From positions 1-64,000 of the forward strand of contig JAKASI010000002.1 in assembly GCA_021828185.1 (NCBI GenBank): a DNA stretch of 64,000 nucleotides, given 5' to 3'. This DNA comes from an archaeon (GTDB lineage: Archaea > Thermoproteota > Nitrososphaeria > Nitrososphaerales > UBA183). Position numbers and translations under genes: made by a program. The notes beneath the pieces are model-generated. The model was not told the DNA's origin. It saw only the letters and a program-made list of their open reading frames with translations, and made no database searches. This document shows, in pieces, positions 24,450 through 32,021 of the stretch (position 1 is the stretch's first letter; the number at the start of each line of letters is the position of its first letter).

Positions 24450-24719
24450 GTGGTTCTCAGCTCCGCACGGGGAGTGGCTCTCATTCGAAGCAGAGGGATC
24501 AGCCCGATTGTTGGCACCGTACTCATCGTTATGGTTACACTCATTGCTGCAGTGGCCATCGCTGGGTTCGTATTCGGCCCTTCCTTGCCAACATGGCGTT
24601 CAGGGTCTACCGGGCCAGACCGAAGGTTTCAGATCACGAGAATGGCATCCATAAAGACCACATTCGTTGCCCGTCTTGAACAGCGTCACCACAATCAAAA
24701 TGGGCTTGCGTCCCGTTAG
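24450..24719 (+). CDS. Archaeal type IV pilin-like protein, truncated
   Basis: The N terminus shows a class III signal peptide: basic residues, RSRG before the cleavage point, then a long hydrophobic helix ISPIVGTVLIVMVTLIAAV, as in archaeal pilins and archaellins processed by PibD/FlaK. Only about 45 residues follow the helix, ending in a basic tail, where a full pilin would have 100 or more beta-rich residues, so a frameshift or truncation after FVFG is likely. The GTG at 24474 is an alternative start nearer the signal. It lies alone beside the right attachment-like site. Confidence 0.55.
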   Translation: MVLSSARGVALIRSRGISPIVGTVLIVMVTLIAAVAIAGFVFGPSLPTWRSGSTGPDRRFQITRMASIKTTFVARLEQRHHNQNGLASR

Positions 24720-24904
24720 GAGGAGTGGGCCTGTCGCCATGGGCCTAACGCACTCTCTCTGCTCTCCAGACAATGAAACTCATCCCAGAACGGTTCGGCG
24801 AAAATCCTAGCTAGACCGTCCTTGTACGTGGTCCCATGTTGACCTTGCGGAGTGAACCGAAGAAGGTAGGTAACCCTAAATACATTGGAACTTTGTAGAT
24901 TTCG

Positions 24905-25210
24905 TTGAGCGAAGTCTCCACGTTCTTCAGACATTGTCCTTCCTGCGGCAGAAGATTCGAAATCAGGCTTGTCAATAAGAAGCTGGTAGACAACAGGACG
25001 ACAACGCAGGACATCAAGGGAGCAATGGTCGCTCCGGGTGGCATCGGGGCCATGGGAGGAATGGGCGGAGGATATGGGATGGGGAATTACGTGTACGTCG
25101 AAGAGGACGTGCCTCTCACCATCGACGTGGAAGAGTTCCAGTACACCTACAAATGCAAGCATTGCAGTCATGTGTGGACTGAACTTCACAACGAAGAAAG
25201 CAGAGGCTAA
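24905..25210 (+). CDS. Double zinc-ribbon protein with Gly/Met-rich loop
   Basis: A 101-residue protein from a TTG start. It has one CPSCG knuckle near residue 11 and a second CKHC knuckle near 84, which together can make a single zinc site. The intervening 70 residues include a conspicuous Gly/Met-rich loop (GGIGAMGGMGGGYGMG). No family was recognised. It lies upstream of, and convergent with, the ClC channel gene. Zinc binding is a reasonable inference; function unknown. Confidence 0.6.
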   Translation: MSEVSTFFRHCPSCGRRFEIRLVNKKLVDNRTTTQDIKGAMVAPGGIGAMGGMGGGYGMGNYVYVEEDVPLTIDVEEFQYTYKCKHCSHVWTELHNEESRG

Positions 25211-25306
25211 GCACGAACAGAATTCTGAGACCACAATCTTCGTGCTTAAGGAGTCGCCTAATTCTCTAAGCGCATCTCTCTGGGCCAGCCTGGCGGCGAT
25301 GAGTGC

Positions 25307-27124
25307 CTAGGTGGGCTCTGACTTGGAGAGCAGATCCATCGCCCTCTCGTAGGCCCGGAGGACATCGGTCCTCGTTATTATTCCGACCAGCTTCCCTGAA
25401 TCCTTCGTCACCACCGGGAGCCTCCCGACCCCGTGGTTGATCATCGTCTCCATGACCCTGAACAGGGAGTCGTCCGCTTGGGCAACCAGCACGTTCTGGG
25501 TCATCACGTCCTTCAGGGAAGTGCTTGCCATCTTCTCCCGCGGGATTCTCTGCAGGTCGCTCACAGTGACTACCCCCACCACTTTGTCAGAGTCGACTAT
25601 CGGTATCCCCCGGAACCCCTTTTCGATGACAAGCTGGTACGCTGCCGCCACATTATCTGTGGGGGAGAGCGTGATCACCGCGTGGTTCATGGCATCGGAG
25701 ACGAACAACTTCGTGAGGAGGGGGACGTTGTACTCTCCCCTGTGGGCCGGGGAGTCTGCCCTCTTCAGCACCTGGCTCCTGTAGATGGTGTACTTCGGGG
25801 TGGTTACGAAGTAGGCGGCCACGACCGCGACCATGGAAGGAGCGAGGAGGTTGAGCGAGCCAGTCATTTCGCTCACCATGAGCATGACGGCGATGGGCGT
25901 CCTCCCCACCCCTCCGAAGAGCGCCATCATCCCGACCACAACCAGCGGGGCGGGGATGGGGATCCATCCTGGGAGGAGCTGGTTCACCACCATCCAGAAC
26001 GCAGCGCCCACGAACCCCCCGATGACAAGCGAAGGTGCGAACACCCCGGCGCTCCCGCCGGACCCGACTGTGAACCCGGTGGCGAGGATCTTGAGGAGGA
26101 TAACCGCGACCAGGACCGCGAAGAGCGGGAGCGAAACATAGTTCGTCGTGACCTGGGAGAAGTTCCCGTTGATCAGGGCCTGCAAGAAGCCGTACCCGAG
26201 TCCTATCACCTGCGGGAAGAAGATCCCGATGACCCCGGCGACGGCGGCGCCGAGCATAGGACGGGCGTACCGGGTCACTGGGAGTCCTGAGAACATCCTC
26301 TTCACTGAGTAGAAGGTCGTGGTATGGAGCCTCCCCACCAGCCCGCAGATGATCCCCAGCGCCGCGTAGATCAGCAGGTTCCTGGGTTGCGTGAAGGCGT
26401 AGGTCAGGCCGTTCCCGAAGATGGGGGTGAATCCGGCATAGGAGGCGAAGATGATGTACCCGATGGGGGACGCTATGAAAGAAGGGATCAACGCTTCGAC
26501 CTCGAAGTCTCCTCCGCTGTAGAGGATCTCCCCGGACAGGATTGCGCCTCCGAACGGGGACTTGAAAATGGAGCCGATCCCGGCCCCGATCCCCACCGCG
26601 ACGGCTATTCGCCTGTCTTTGACCGGCAGCTTCAGAAGGTCACCAATGAACGACCCGAAGCCCGCTGCGATCTGGGCGGTCGGACCTTCCCTTCCTCCGC
26701 TCCCGCCGGACCCGATGGTGAACGCAGACGCCAGGGCCTTCACCAGCGGTATCCTCTTCCTGATCTTCCCGTCCCGCCTGTGGAAGGCAGCGATGGCTTC
26801 GTCAGTCCCGTGCCCCTCGGCCTCCGGGGCGAAACGGTAGATGATGAACCCGGCTATCACCCCGCCGATGATGGTGGAGACAGGGATCAGGAGGAAGTTG
26901 GGAGCCACGGAGGCGGGGGCCGCCGCTTCGCCGGCGGGGTTCGGCGGATAGAACCCGGTTATCCCGCCAAGCATCACGTTGGTCACTGTCTGGATGGCGA
27001 AGTAGAATGCGACCGCACCCACCCCTGCGATGGTCCCGATCAGGATGCCGACGACGACCCATTTGGCAAGGTATCCCTGTTGTATTAACCGGTTGACTCT
27101 CGTCCCAATGGCGGAACCGCTCAA
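25307..27124 (-). CDS. ClC-family chloride channel/antiporter with CBS pair
   Basis: A 605-residue membrane protein. The ion-filter segments are recognisable: GSGGSGGREGP (138-148), with the gating-type glutamate at 146, and GSGGSAGVFAPSL in the second half; the first serine-filter position is changed from the usual GSGxP. About ten helices are followed by two CBS modules (roughly 470-600, VSDAMNHAVITLSPTD and LKDVMTQNVLVAQADD), which usually bind adenine nucleotides and gate transport. It follows two ferredoxin genes in the same direction. Whether it moves chloride, nitrate or another anion is not clear. Confidence 0.92.
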   Translation of the reverse strand: MSGSAIGTRVNRLIQQGYLAKWVVVGILIGTIAGVGAVAFYFAIQTVTNVMLGGITGFYPPNPAGEAAAPASVAPNFLLIPVSTIIGGVIAGFIIYRFAPEAEGHGTDEAIAAFHRRDGKIRKRIPLVKALASAFTIGSGGSGGREGPTAQIAAGFGSFIGDLLKLPVKDRRIAVAVGIGAGIGSIFKSPFGGAILSGEILYSGGDFEVEALIPSFIASPIGYIIFASYAGFTPIFGNGLTYAFTQPRNLLIYAALGIICGLVGRLHTTTFYSVKRMFSGLPVTRYARPMLGAAVAGVIGIFFPQVIGLGYGFLQALINGNFSQVTTNYVSLPLFAVLVAVILLKILATGFTVGSGGSAGVFAPSLVIGGFVGAAFWMVVNQLLPGWIPIPAPLVVVGMMALFGGVGRTPIAVMLMVSEMTGSLNLLAPSMVAVVAAYFVTTPKYTIYRSQVLKRADSPAHRGEYNVPLLTKLFVSDAMNHAVITLSPTDNVAAAYQLVIEKGFRGIPIVDSDKVVGVVTVSDLQRIPREKMASTSLKDVMTQNVLVAQADDSLFRVMETMINHGVGRLPVVTKDSGKLVGIITRTDVLRAYERAMDLLSKSEPT

Positions 27125-27198
27125 AATTCGAAGATACCTGAGGCTCCCGCCAACGGCTCAAAAAGGTTCGCGACTGAATGTCTCGGGTCCGTCCTGCT

Positions 27199-27501
27199 TC
27201 AGCGTAGCAGGTCTTCGACGGATGGGTACCGTCTGGCGTCCCTGGCCCCGACCGTCACTCCGTTCTCCGCGCACTGTGCAACGCACGCCATGCACCCGAA
27301 GCAGAGCGCTTCGTTCAGCACTGTGCATCTTCCCCCCGAGTCGGTGCCGAAGACCCCGACCGGGCAGGTGGCAGCGCACTCCCCAACGCCGCTGCACGCG
27401 GTTACCTTCACGGAGTAGGAGTTCAGGGGGCACTCGATCAACTGAGACCTGGCTGCCAGTCCCTCCAGCAGGGTCGGCGTCCGCGGGTCGCGCCATCGCA
27501 T
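27199..27501 (-). CDS. Ferredoxin with two [4Fe-4S] cluster motifs
   Basis: A 100-residue protein. The first cluster motif is divergent (ACSGVGECAATCP) and the second regular (CFGCMACVAQC). The short N-terminal part includes a further Cys (IECPLNSYSV). The ATG at 27501 was chosen over the frame start at 27528 because it lies about 30 bases after a TATA-like CCTTATTAGG (27531-27540) and so suits a leaderless message. A palindrome at 27551-27568, matching one in the V4R/HTH promoter, lies just upstream. Expected role: electron transfer. Confidence 0.85.
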   Translation of the reverse strand: MRWRDPRTPTLLEGLAARSQLIECPLNSYSVKVTACSGVGECAATCPVGVFGTDSGGRCTVLNEALCFGCMACVAQCAENGVTVGARDARRYPSVEDLLR

Positions 27502-27530
27502 CAAGGCTGGACCCGACCGGACCGCCAACT

Positions 27531-27568
27531 CCTAATAAGGCGCCGGGGCGATTCTCAGAAATGAGAAG
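27531..27568 (-). promoter_or_regulatory. Promoter and operator of the 4Fe-4S ferredoxin gene
   Basis: CCTTATTAGG (27531-27540) acts as a TATA box. Ten bases upstream is ATTCTCA-GAAA-TGAGAAG (27551-27568), an inverted repeat with a 4-base spacer that nearly equals the perfect ATTCTCA-TAGG-TGAGAAT at 29836-29853. A site just upstream of the TATA box would suit an activator. Confidence 0.6.
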
Positions 27569-27570
27569 AC

Positions 27571-28092
27571 CTAGTTCCTTTCGATCTCTGCCGAAGCCGG
27601 CTCGGGCTTCCTTGGAGGCGTCCTTAGCTCCTTGGGCTTCTTCATCCCCCGCCACACCTGGCTCACTCCGCGCGCCTCGGTCATCGGCTTCCAATCCGAT
27701 ATCCCGGACCACATGCTGCTGATAGGGCGCTTGAGGTATTCTCTCGTATATTCAGAGAGCGGGTGCCATCTTCCGTCGTCGACCAGCCGCTCTCTCCTGA
27801 CTATGACCGGCCTGGGCCTTGCCGAAAGCGGCTTCGTCTCGTCCGGCAGAACCGAGACCGCGTTCGTGGGGCACTCCCTCACGCAGATCTGACATCCGGT
27901 GCACCTCTCCTGGTCTATCAGGTACGGCTTCTCCATCATCCATTCCCTCGGGGGGACTCCCCCCATCACTGCACCCCAGAACGTGGTATCGGTGGGTCTG
28001 GTAAACTCAATACAGGTGGAGGGGCAGAGGTCCATGCAGGCTCCGCAGTTCATGCACTTCGTTTCGTCGACGACGAACTTGAAGAGCCCCGT
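27571..28092 (-). CDS. Two-cluster ferredoxin-type subunit with C-terminal extension, probable ACG start
   Basis: The sequence carries CMNCGACMDLCP and, about 35 residues later, CTGCQICVRECP, both complete [4Fe-4S] motifs. A basic 75-residue C-terminal tail follows, rich in Trp and Pro. The only ATG (28053) would remove the first cysteine of the first cluster. The frame upstream, back to the preceding gene's stop, holds no ATG, GTG or TTG, but the codons ACG GGG CTC TTC AAG TTC give a typical ferredoxin opening after a GGGGAGAGGG site. A start at the ACG at 28092 is therefore proposed (173 residues). It lies 12 bases after the membrane-protein gene and is probably its redox partner. Confidence 0.78.
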   Translation of the reverse strand, partial: TGLFKFVVDETKCMNCGACMDLCPSTCIEFTRPTDTTFWGAVMGGVPPREWMMEKPYLIDQERCTGCQICVRECPTNAVSVLPDETKPLSARPRPVIVRRERLVDDGRWHPLSEYTREYLKRPISSMWSGISDWKPMTEARGVSQVWRGMKKPKELRTPPRKPEPASAEIERN

Positions 28093-28104
28093 AGTCCCTC
28101 TCCC

Positions 28105-28977
28105 CTATTGTATGTAGTTGACGCCCTCCCTTGCGGGAGGCGCCGCTTGCGTTGGACCGCTCGCAGTGTTCGAGCCGGGCCGAGACGTCGCCGGCTGCTC
28201 TGGATATGACCTGCCTGGGAGTCCAGCAGGCGAGACGGGCCCCTGGGCTTGAGTTATCTTCGGGGTCGGCTTGCCCATCCTCGAGTGCAGGATCGGGTGG
28301 GCCAGACCGAAGAGCCCGAGCACCCCGAGGGCGGTAAAGCACACATCGAAAGTCGCCATGGACAGGTCCACGTTGCTGAGGGAACTGAAGGTGTTCGAGA
28401 CGGAGTACCAGAATCCGCTCCCCGAGCTCACCCCTGCCGGGAGGGTGGCGAGCTGTAGCGGGCTCTCCGTGACGAATATGGTGCCGAAGATCCACAGAGC
28501 GGCGCCCCCGAAGACCAGGGCCGTCACCACTCTGAAGGCAGTTCTGCTCTCGTCTGCATCGACGTAGAGCTTGGTGACCAGCGCGGCCCCGAAGAGGACC
28601 ACCGAGACTGGCATGAAGGGCACTGCCATGGAGTAGTCCTGGAATGTCCCTGGGAAGAACACCATGAGGCCCATGACGAAGGCCATGAACATCAGGCCGT
28701 CCCTGAGCAGGACGTAGGTCAGCCACCAGATGTCGGCTCCGAGCCGTAGGGTGAACTTCTCAAGGGTCCGGAGGAAGTACCCCCTTGCAATCTGCAGGGA
28801 GAACGCCATGGCTGTGACGAAGACCATCGCCACGGCTATCGTGGTCTCGAGCCAGATCGATCCTCCAGAGACCAGGCCGCTCTGACTTAGCGCGAACGCC
28901 GGGGCCGAGTTGAGGAGGAGCGCCGATGCTGCGATTATGGTTCCAACAAGCTTTCCGCTTTTCTTTGGGAAGCTCAT
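28105..28977 (-). CDS. Multi-helix membrane protein, probable redox-complex subunit
   Basis: A 290-residue protein with an N-terminal signal-like helix (about 8-30) and five to six further helices up to about residue 235. A Pro/Gly/Ser-rich, probably disordered tail of some 55 residues ends the protein. No heme- or quinone-binding motif stands out, and I do not recognise the family. It is followed by two ferredoxins and a ClC channel in the same direction and is preceded by two palindromic operators (29017-29060). A membrane anchor for ferredoxin electron transfer is inference from this context. Confidence 0.6.
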   Translation of the reverse strand: MSFPKKSGKLVGTIIAASALLLNSAPAFALSQSGLVSGGSIWLETTIAVAMVFVTAMAFSLQIARGYFLRTLEKFTLRLGADIWWLTYVLLRDGLMFMAFVMGLMVFFPGTFQDYSMAVPFMPVSVVLFGAALVTKLYVDADESRTAFRVVTALVFGGAALWIFGTIFVTESPLQLATLPAGVSSGSGFWYSVSNTFSSLSNVDLSMATFDVCFTALGVLGLFGLAHPILHSRMGKPTPKITQAQGPVSPAGLPGRSYPEQPATSRPGSNTASGPTQAAPPAREGVNYIQ

Positions 28978-29016
28978 GCCAGGCGTTGAAGGCCGGGGGG
29001 GAGATAGGGGCGCTCC

Positions 29017-29060
29017 CTAATGTGTTAGGCTGCCGATGTAAGCGGCCGCTAACCAGTTAG
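29017..29060 (-). promoter_or_regulatory. Paired CTAA-N4-TTAG operators of the membrane-protein gene
   Basis: CTAATGTGTTAG (29017-29028) and CTAACCAGTTAG (29049-29060, extended to a 5+4+5 palindrome GCTAACCAGTTAGC) lie 32 bases apart centre to centre, close to three helical turns. A third member of the family, CTAACGGTTTAG, lies in the V4R promoter. They probably bind the adjacent HTH regulator. Confidence 0.6.
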
Positions 29061-29143
29061 CAACGCTCACGTGAAAATGCAGCCAGACGGACCCGCTATC
29101 TGCTATGGGAGTTGGAACTACCAGGCCAGAACTTCCGCGGTGC

Positions 29144-29788
29144 CTACTCTTCTTGGAACGGGACGCCCAGGGCGTTTGCCATGATCCGTCTTTCGGCGCT
29201 CCGGAGAATCTCGCTCAGGGTGGACGGCTTGATCCCTACGAGCTCGCTAAGGCCCGTGAGGCTGATTCTGCGCGGGAACTCGAAGTACCCCTGCGCGACT
29301 GCAGTCGCCATTATCTCCTTCTGTCTCCCGGTCAGGGTTGCCCTGCGCTCGAGAGGAGCCACGTCTTCAATGCGGGCTTCAATCCCTTCCTTCGAAAGCT
29401 TCGCCAAGATCTGTCTGAAATCGCTGGTCTTGCGTACGATGAACCTCCAAGACGACGGCTGGGCGTTGGAGTTGAGCGGACATTCCAGGCAGACTATCGC
29501 CGCGTCGCTGGATGTCCTGCAGATGGCCGGCCTGTCCAGGACCACCAGGAGAGGCGCGGTCTCTCCGACCCTCTCGCCCTCCACGACCTGCCTAACCCCT
29601 TCGGTCTTCCTTATCTCGGTGGTCGCGGCGCGGATCGACTGTTCGGTCCCCCTGAGCTCCAGCAGCAGCGTCATCCCCGTCTTGTTGAATGATTTGCAAT
29701 CAACGACGCTCAGTTTGGTGCCGTTCACCTTCGCGGCATTCTGCAGCTTGTTCTCCGCCCTTATCTGCAGAGCTATCTGTCTGAGCAT
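29144..29788 (-). CDS. Bat-type HTH-10 transcriptional regulator
   Basis: The C-terminal 60 residues read LTGRQKEIMATAVAQGYFEFP, RRISLTGLSELVG and IKPSTLSEILRSAERR, the HTH-10 domain of archaeal Bat-like activators. The first 150 residues form a sensor-like region with two cysteines close together (IVCLEC) and one in AICRTSS, possibly a redox or ligand switch. The ATG at 29788 fits a leaderless start about 30 bases after the TATA box at 29814-29823; the frame itself extends to a GTG at 29812. It is divergent from the V4R gene and is the likely reader of the palindromes in this region. Confidence 0.85.
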   Translation of the reverse strand: MLRQIALQIRAENKLQNAAKVNGTKLSVVDCKSFNKTGMTLLLELRGTEQSIRAATTEIRKTEGVRQVVEGERVGETAPLLVVLDRPAICRTSSDAAIVCLECPLNSNAQPSSWRFIVRKTSDFRQILAKLSKEGIEARIEDVAPLERRATLTGRQKEIMATAVAQGYFEFPRRISLTGLSELVGIKPSTLSEILRSAERRIMANALGVPFQEE

Positions 29789-29792
29789 CTCT

Positions 29793-29901
29793 GAACAGGT
29801 TAGGGTAGGCACGTTGTATATAACGCGGAAGCACGATTCTCATAGGTGAGAATGGTACCGTCGCCCGAGTCCCCCCCTAACGGTTTAGGGGACTGGCTTA
29901 A
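29793..29901. promoter_or_regulatory. Divergent HTH-10/V4R promoter region with three palindromes
   Basis: The leftward TATA box lies at 29814-29823 (TTATATACAA on the minus strand). Perfect palindromes are ATTCTCA-TAGG-TGAGAAT (29836-29853) and CCCCTAA-CGGT-TTAGGGG (29874-29891). An imperfect CTAACCTGTTCAG on the minus strand (29793-29805) overlaps the expected HTH start point. CTTAAC at 29898-29903 can serve as the rightward TATA box for the V4R gene, whose ATG is 25-30 bases downstream. Confidence 0.6.
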
Positions 29902-29926
29902 CCCATGCCCCTCCCTAATCGCGTCC

Positions 29927-30403
29927 ATGGCCCCAAAGGCACTGGAAACCCAAAGGACTGACGAGTCCTTCTGGAAGCAGTTCCCCACGATGACTGACTA
30001 CTTCGCTCCCGGGATCCTACCGCTTGTGAAGTACCTGGGGATCTCCTCGAAACAGCTCATGCACGAGCTTGGCGAGCAGATCGGCAAGGACGCCGCTACG
30101 AAGCTCTCCCACCTCACCGTCGAACAGATGATCGACGAGTTCGCGAACGTCTGGCGGGGGTACGGCATCGGCTCCCTAACTGTGGAGAGCAAAGACCCGC
30201 TCGTCCTGCAGATCTCGAACTGCACGGTCTGCGGTCAACTCCCGGGGACTGGCGAGATGTTCGAGTGCGCCTTCCACGAGGGGTTCTTCCAGGGGGCCCT
30301 GGCAACGAGACTCGGAAAGCCGGTCACCGTCCATCAAACGACCAACTACGAAGGGGAAGCCGGCACCTGGTGCAGGCGGCTGGTCGCAGACATGGCGAAG
30401 TGA
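29927..30403 (+). CDS. V4R-domain small-molecule-binding protein
   Basis: About 158 residues. The C-terminal half carries the V4R pattern: ISNCTVCGQLP, then MFECAFHEGFFQGALATRLG, and the EAGTWCRRLV end, with four cysteines and a histidine placed as in V4R/hydrocarbon-binding proteins. The ATG at 29927 is the last candidate before conserved sequence and lies 25-30 bases after CTTAAC, suiting a leaderless message. It is divergent from the HTH-10 gene, whose operators flank both promoters, so it may supply the ligand signal for that regulator. Ligand unknown. Confidence 0.75.
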   Translation: MAPKALETQRTDESFWKQFPTMTDYFAPGILPLVKYLGISSKQLMHELGEQIGKDAATKLSHLTVEQMIDEFANVWRGYGIGSLTVESKDPLVLQISNCTVCGQLPGTGEMFECAFHEGFFQGALATRLGKPVTVHQTTNYEGEAGTWCRRLVADMAK

Positions 30404-30440
30404 AGCGGTGCTCGCGCTGGGACCTTCCCGAGCGGAGGCT

Positions 30441-30974
30441 CTAGCTCAGAGGAGTCTCCACAGGTGAGGCCAGATACGCGGTCAGCTCTTCAAAGAAAAG
30501 CCTCTTCGTCGCCAGGGGGCGCAGTGCGAACCCTTTCGCGCGGGCGACCCGGCGGAAATCCTCCGGCTCGGCCTCGTCGTTCAACACGAACACGATTTTC
30601 CCTCCTTTCTTCACCGCTCTGAGCGCTTCCAGCAGGAACTTCTTGGGGACTTCGAGCGAGGCCCCTCCGTCCACCGCCTTGTCCTCGATCGGTGCTCTGA
30701 CGTAGGGGGGGTTGAACGCGACAAGGTCGAAAGCCTCCTCCCGGAGGCAGGACGCCCCGTCAGCGAGGACGAAGTCCGCCCCGGCCCCCTTCCAATCCGT
30801 CATCGAGGGCCTCACAAGGTCAGTCCCGACCACGACCTGGAACCTTCCGGCCAACGGAACGAGGTTGCCGCCGTTGCCGGCGCCTATCTCCAGGCAGCGC
30901 TCTCCCGAGCGCCCCTCCAGGGCATTCCTGAGGAGGGCCGAGTCCTCCGAAGCTAGGTACTGGTCCCTGCTCAT
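30441..30974 (-). CDS. HemK/Mtq2-like class I methyltransferase
   Basis: A 177-residue protein with motif I CLEIGAGNGGN (27-37) and the catalytic NPPY tetrapeptide (88-91) used by glutamine and N6-adenine methyltransferases. Its size and the absence of a PrmC N-terminal domain match the archaeal Mtq2-type enzymes that methylate the GGQ glutamine of release factor aRF1, perhaps with a Trm112 partner. It shares four bases with the small gene upstream. The substrate is inference from the family. Confidence 0.82.
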   Translation of the reverse strand: MSRDQYLASEDSALLRNALEGRSGERCLEIGAGNGGNLVPLAGRFQVVVGTDLVRPSMTDWKGAGADFVLADGASCLREEAFDLVAFNPPYVRAPIEDKAVDGGASLEVPKKFLLEALRAVKKGGKIVFVLNDEAEPEDFRRVARAKGFALRPLATKRLFFEELTAYLASPVETPLS

Positions 30975-31234
30975 TGGGTCAAGCCGTCGCCCTTGAACGA
31001 CTTGTATTCTTCCGGGGTCAGCACCTGCGTGATGTTCTGGGTCTGGTAGTAGTATGCAGGCGTCCCGTCAGGAGAGAACGCCGGGCTGTTGTCCGGGTTC
31101 TGGAGCCTGTATATCTTGACCACCGACGGCTTCACCCCTATCACGGTGCCGTCGTCCAGAGCGTAGTAGCTGAACCGCTCCTGAAGAGGCTTGAACCCCA
31201 CCAGTTTGCCCTTGGGTTGCTGCGATGGAATCAT
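30971..31234 (-). CDS. Conserved-looking hypothetical protein
   Basis: About 87 residues from the ATG at 31234 (the frame opens at 31270, overlapping the next gene). Segments such as KGKLVGFKPLQERFSYYALDD and GVKPSVVKIYRLQNPD look like a compact beta-barrel, perhaps a nucleic-acid-binding fold, but no family is recognised. It overlaps the methyltransferase gene by four bases and follows the asparagine-synthase-like gene, so it belongs to the same transcription unit. Confidence 0.55.
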   Translation of the reverse strand: MIPSQQPKGKLVGFKPLQERFSYYALDDGTVIGVKPSVVKIYRLQNPDNSPAFSPDGTPAYYYQTQNITQVLTPEEYKSFKGDGLTQ

Positions 31235-31256
31235 GCCCCGCCACCCGTCTGGGGCG

Positions 31257-32021
31257 TTAAAAGGGTGCACCGGCCACCAGCTTCTGGACGCCGGAGCTGT
31301 ACTGTGCCGCCTTCTTCCCGGCCCCAGCCTGGGCGTCGGGGACCTCCAGCATGGCCGCCGCCCTCCTCAGGACTGCCTTCCGCACCCCGTCCCTGATCTT
31401 GAACGCCACAGGGAGCCCCATGGCGAGGTCGACCACCCCCCTCGCCCCGAACGGGAACCTGGGCTCGGCCCACCGCCCGCACGCTGCGGCGTCGCGGATC
31501 CTTCCCCTCCGGGCGTACTCCTGCACGTCGGCTCTCATCATCGAGGATGCGGCGCCGCTTCCCTTCGCCTTCAGCTCTTCCGCGTACTTCGCGTAGCCGC
31601 CGAACAGCTCGTCGGCCAGCTGCCCCAGGAGGATCACCCTGGTCCCCGCCTGATTGGCGCTCCTGGCCACTATGGAGTACAGGCACCAGAGGCTCCTGTC
31701 CATGAGGGTCGGCTCGAACGGCAGATTGATCAGCCTGAGCGCTTCCTCGACGTTCTCTTTGGTGAGCTCGGTCGCCACGAGTTCGATTCCGAGGGCAGAC
31801 GCGGCCTCCCGCGCCCGGACCCGGTCCGAAGCGCCGCCCGCATACGCCGTGCACGCCACCACCTCTGTCCGTCCTGCCGCGCACTTGGCCACGATCGAGC
31901 TGTCCACCCCCCCTGAGAAGGCAACGGCCACCCGCTTCTCGTCTCCCACCGCTGACCTCACCGACTCTGCGACCGTACGCGCGACCTCCCGGGCCGCTTC
32001 TTCGAAGCTCAGGCTGCTCAG
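31257..32021 (-). CDS. Stand-alone asparagine-synthase-like PP-loop ATPase, probable CTG start
   Basis: The PP-loop VAFSGGVDSSIVA and the LLGQLADELFGGYAKY segment match the synthetase domain of AsnB-type enzymes, but the N-terminal glutaminase domain is absent, giving about 254 residues. The first GTG lies at 31961. The 20 codons before it still read as a coding amphipathic helix (SFEEAAREVARTV) and run back to a CTG at 32021 that overlaps the helicase stop as CTGA, the usual form of a coupled start. Archaeal stand-alone forms may use free ammonia or act on other acyl substrates. It is followed by a small gene and a methyltransferase. Confidence 0.78.
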   Translation of the reverse strand: MSSLSFEEAAREVARTVAESVRSAVGDEKRVAVAFSGGVDSSIVAKCAAGRTEVVACTAYAGGASDRVRAREAASALGIELVATELTKENVEEALRLINLPFEPTLMDRSLWCLYSIVARSANQAGTRVILLGQLADELFGGYAKYAEELKAKGSGAASSMMRADVQEYARRGRIRDAAACGRWAEPRFPFGARGVVDLAMGLPVAFKIRDGVRKAVLRRAAAMLEVPDAQAGAGKKAAQYSSGVQKLVAGAPF

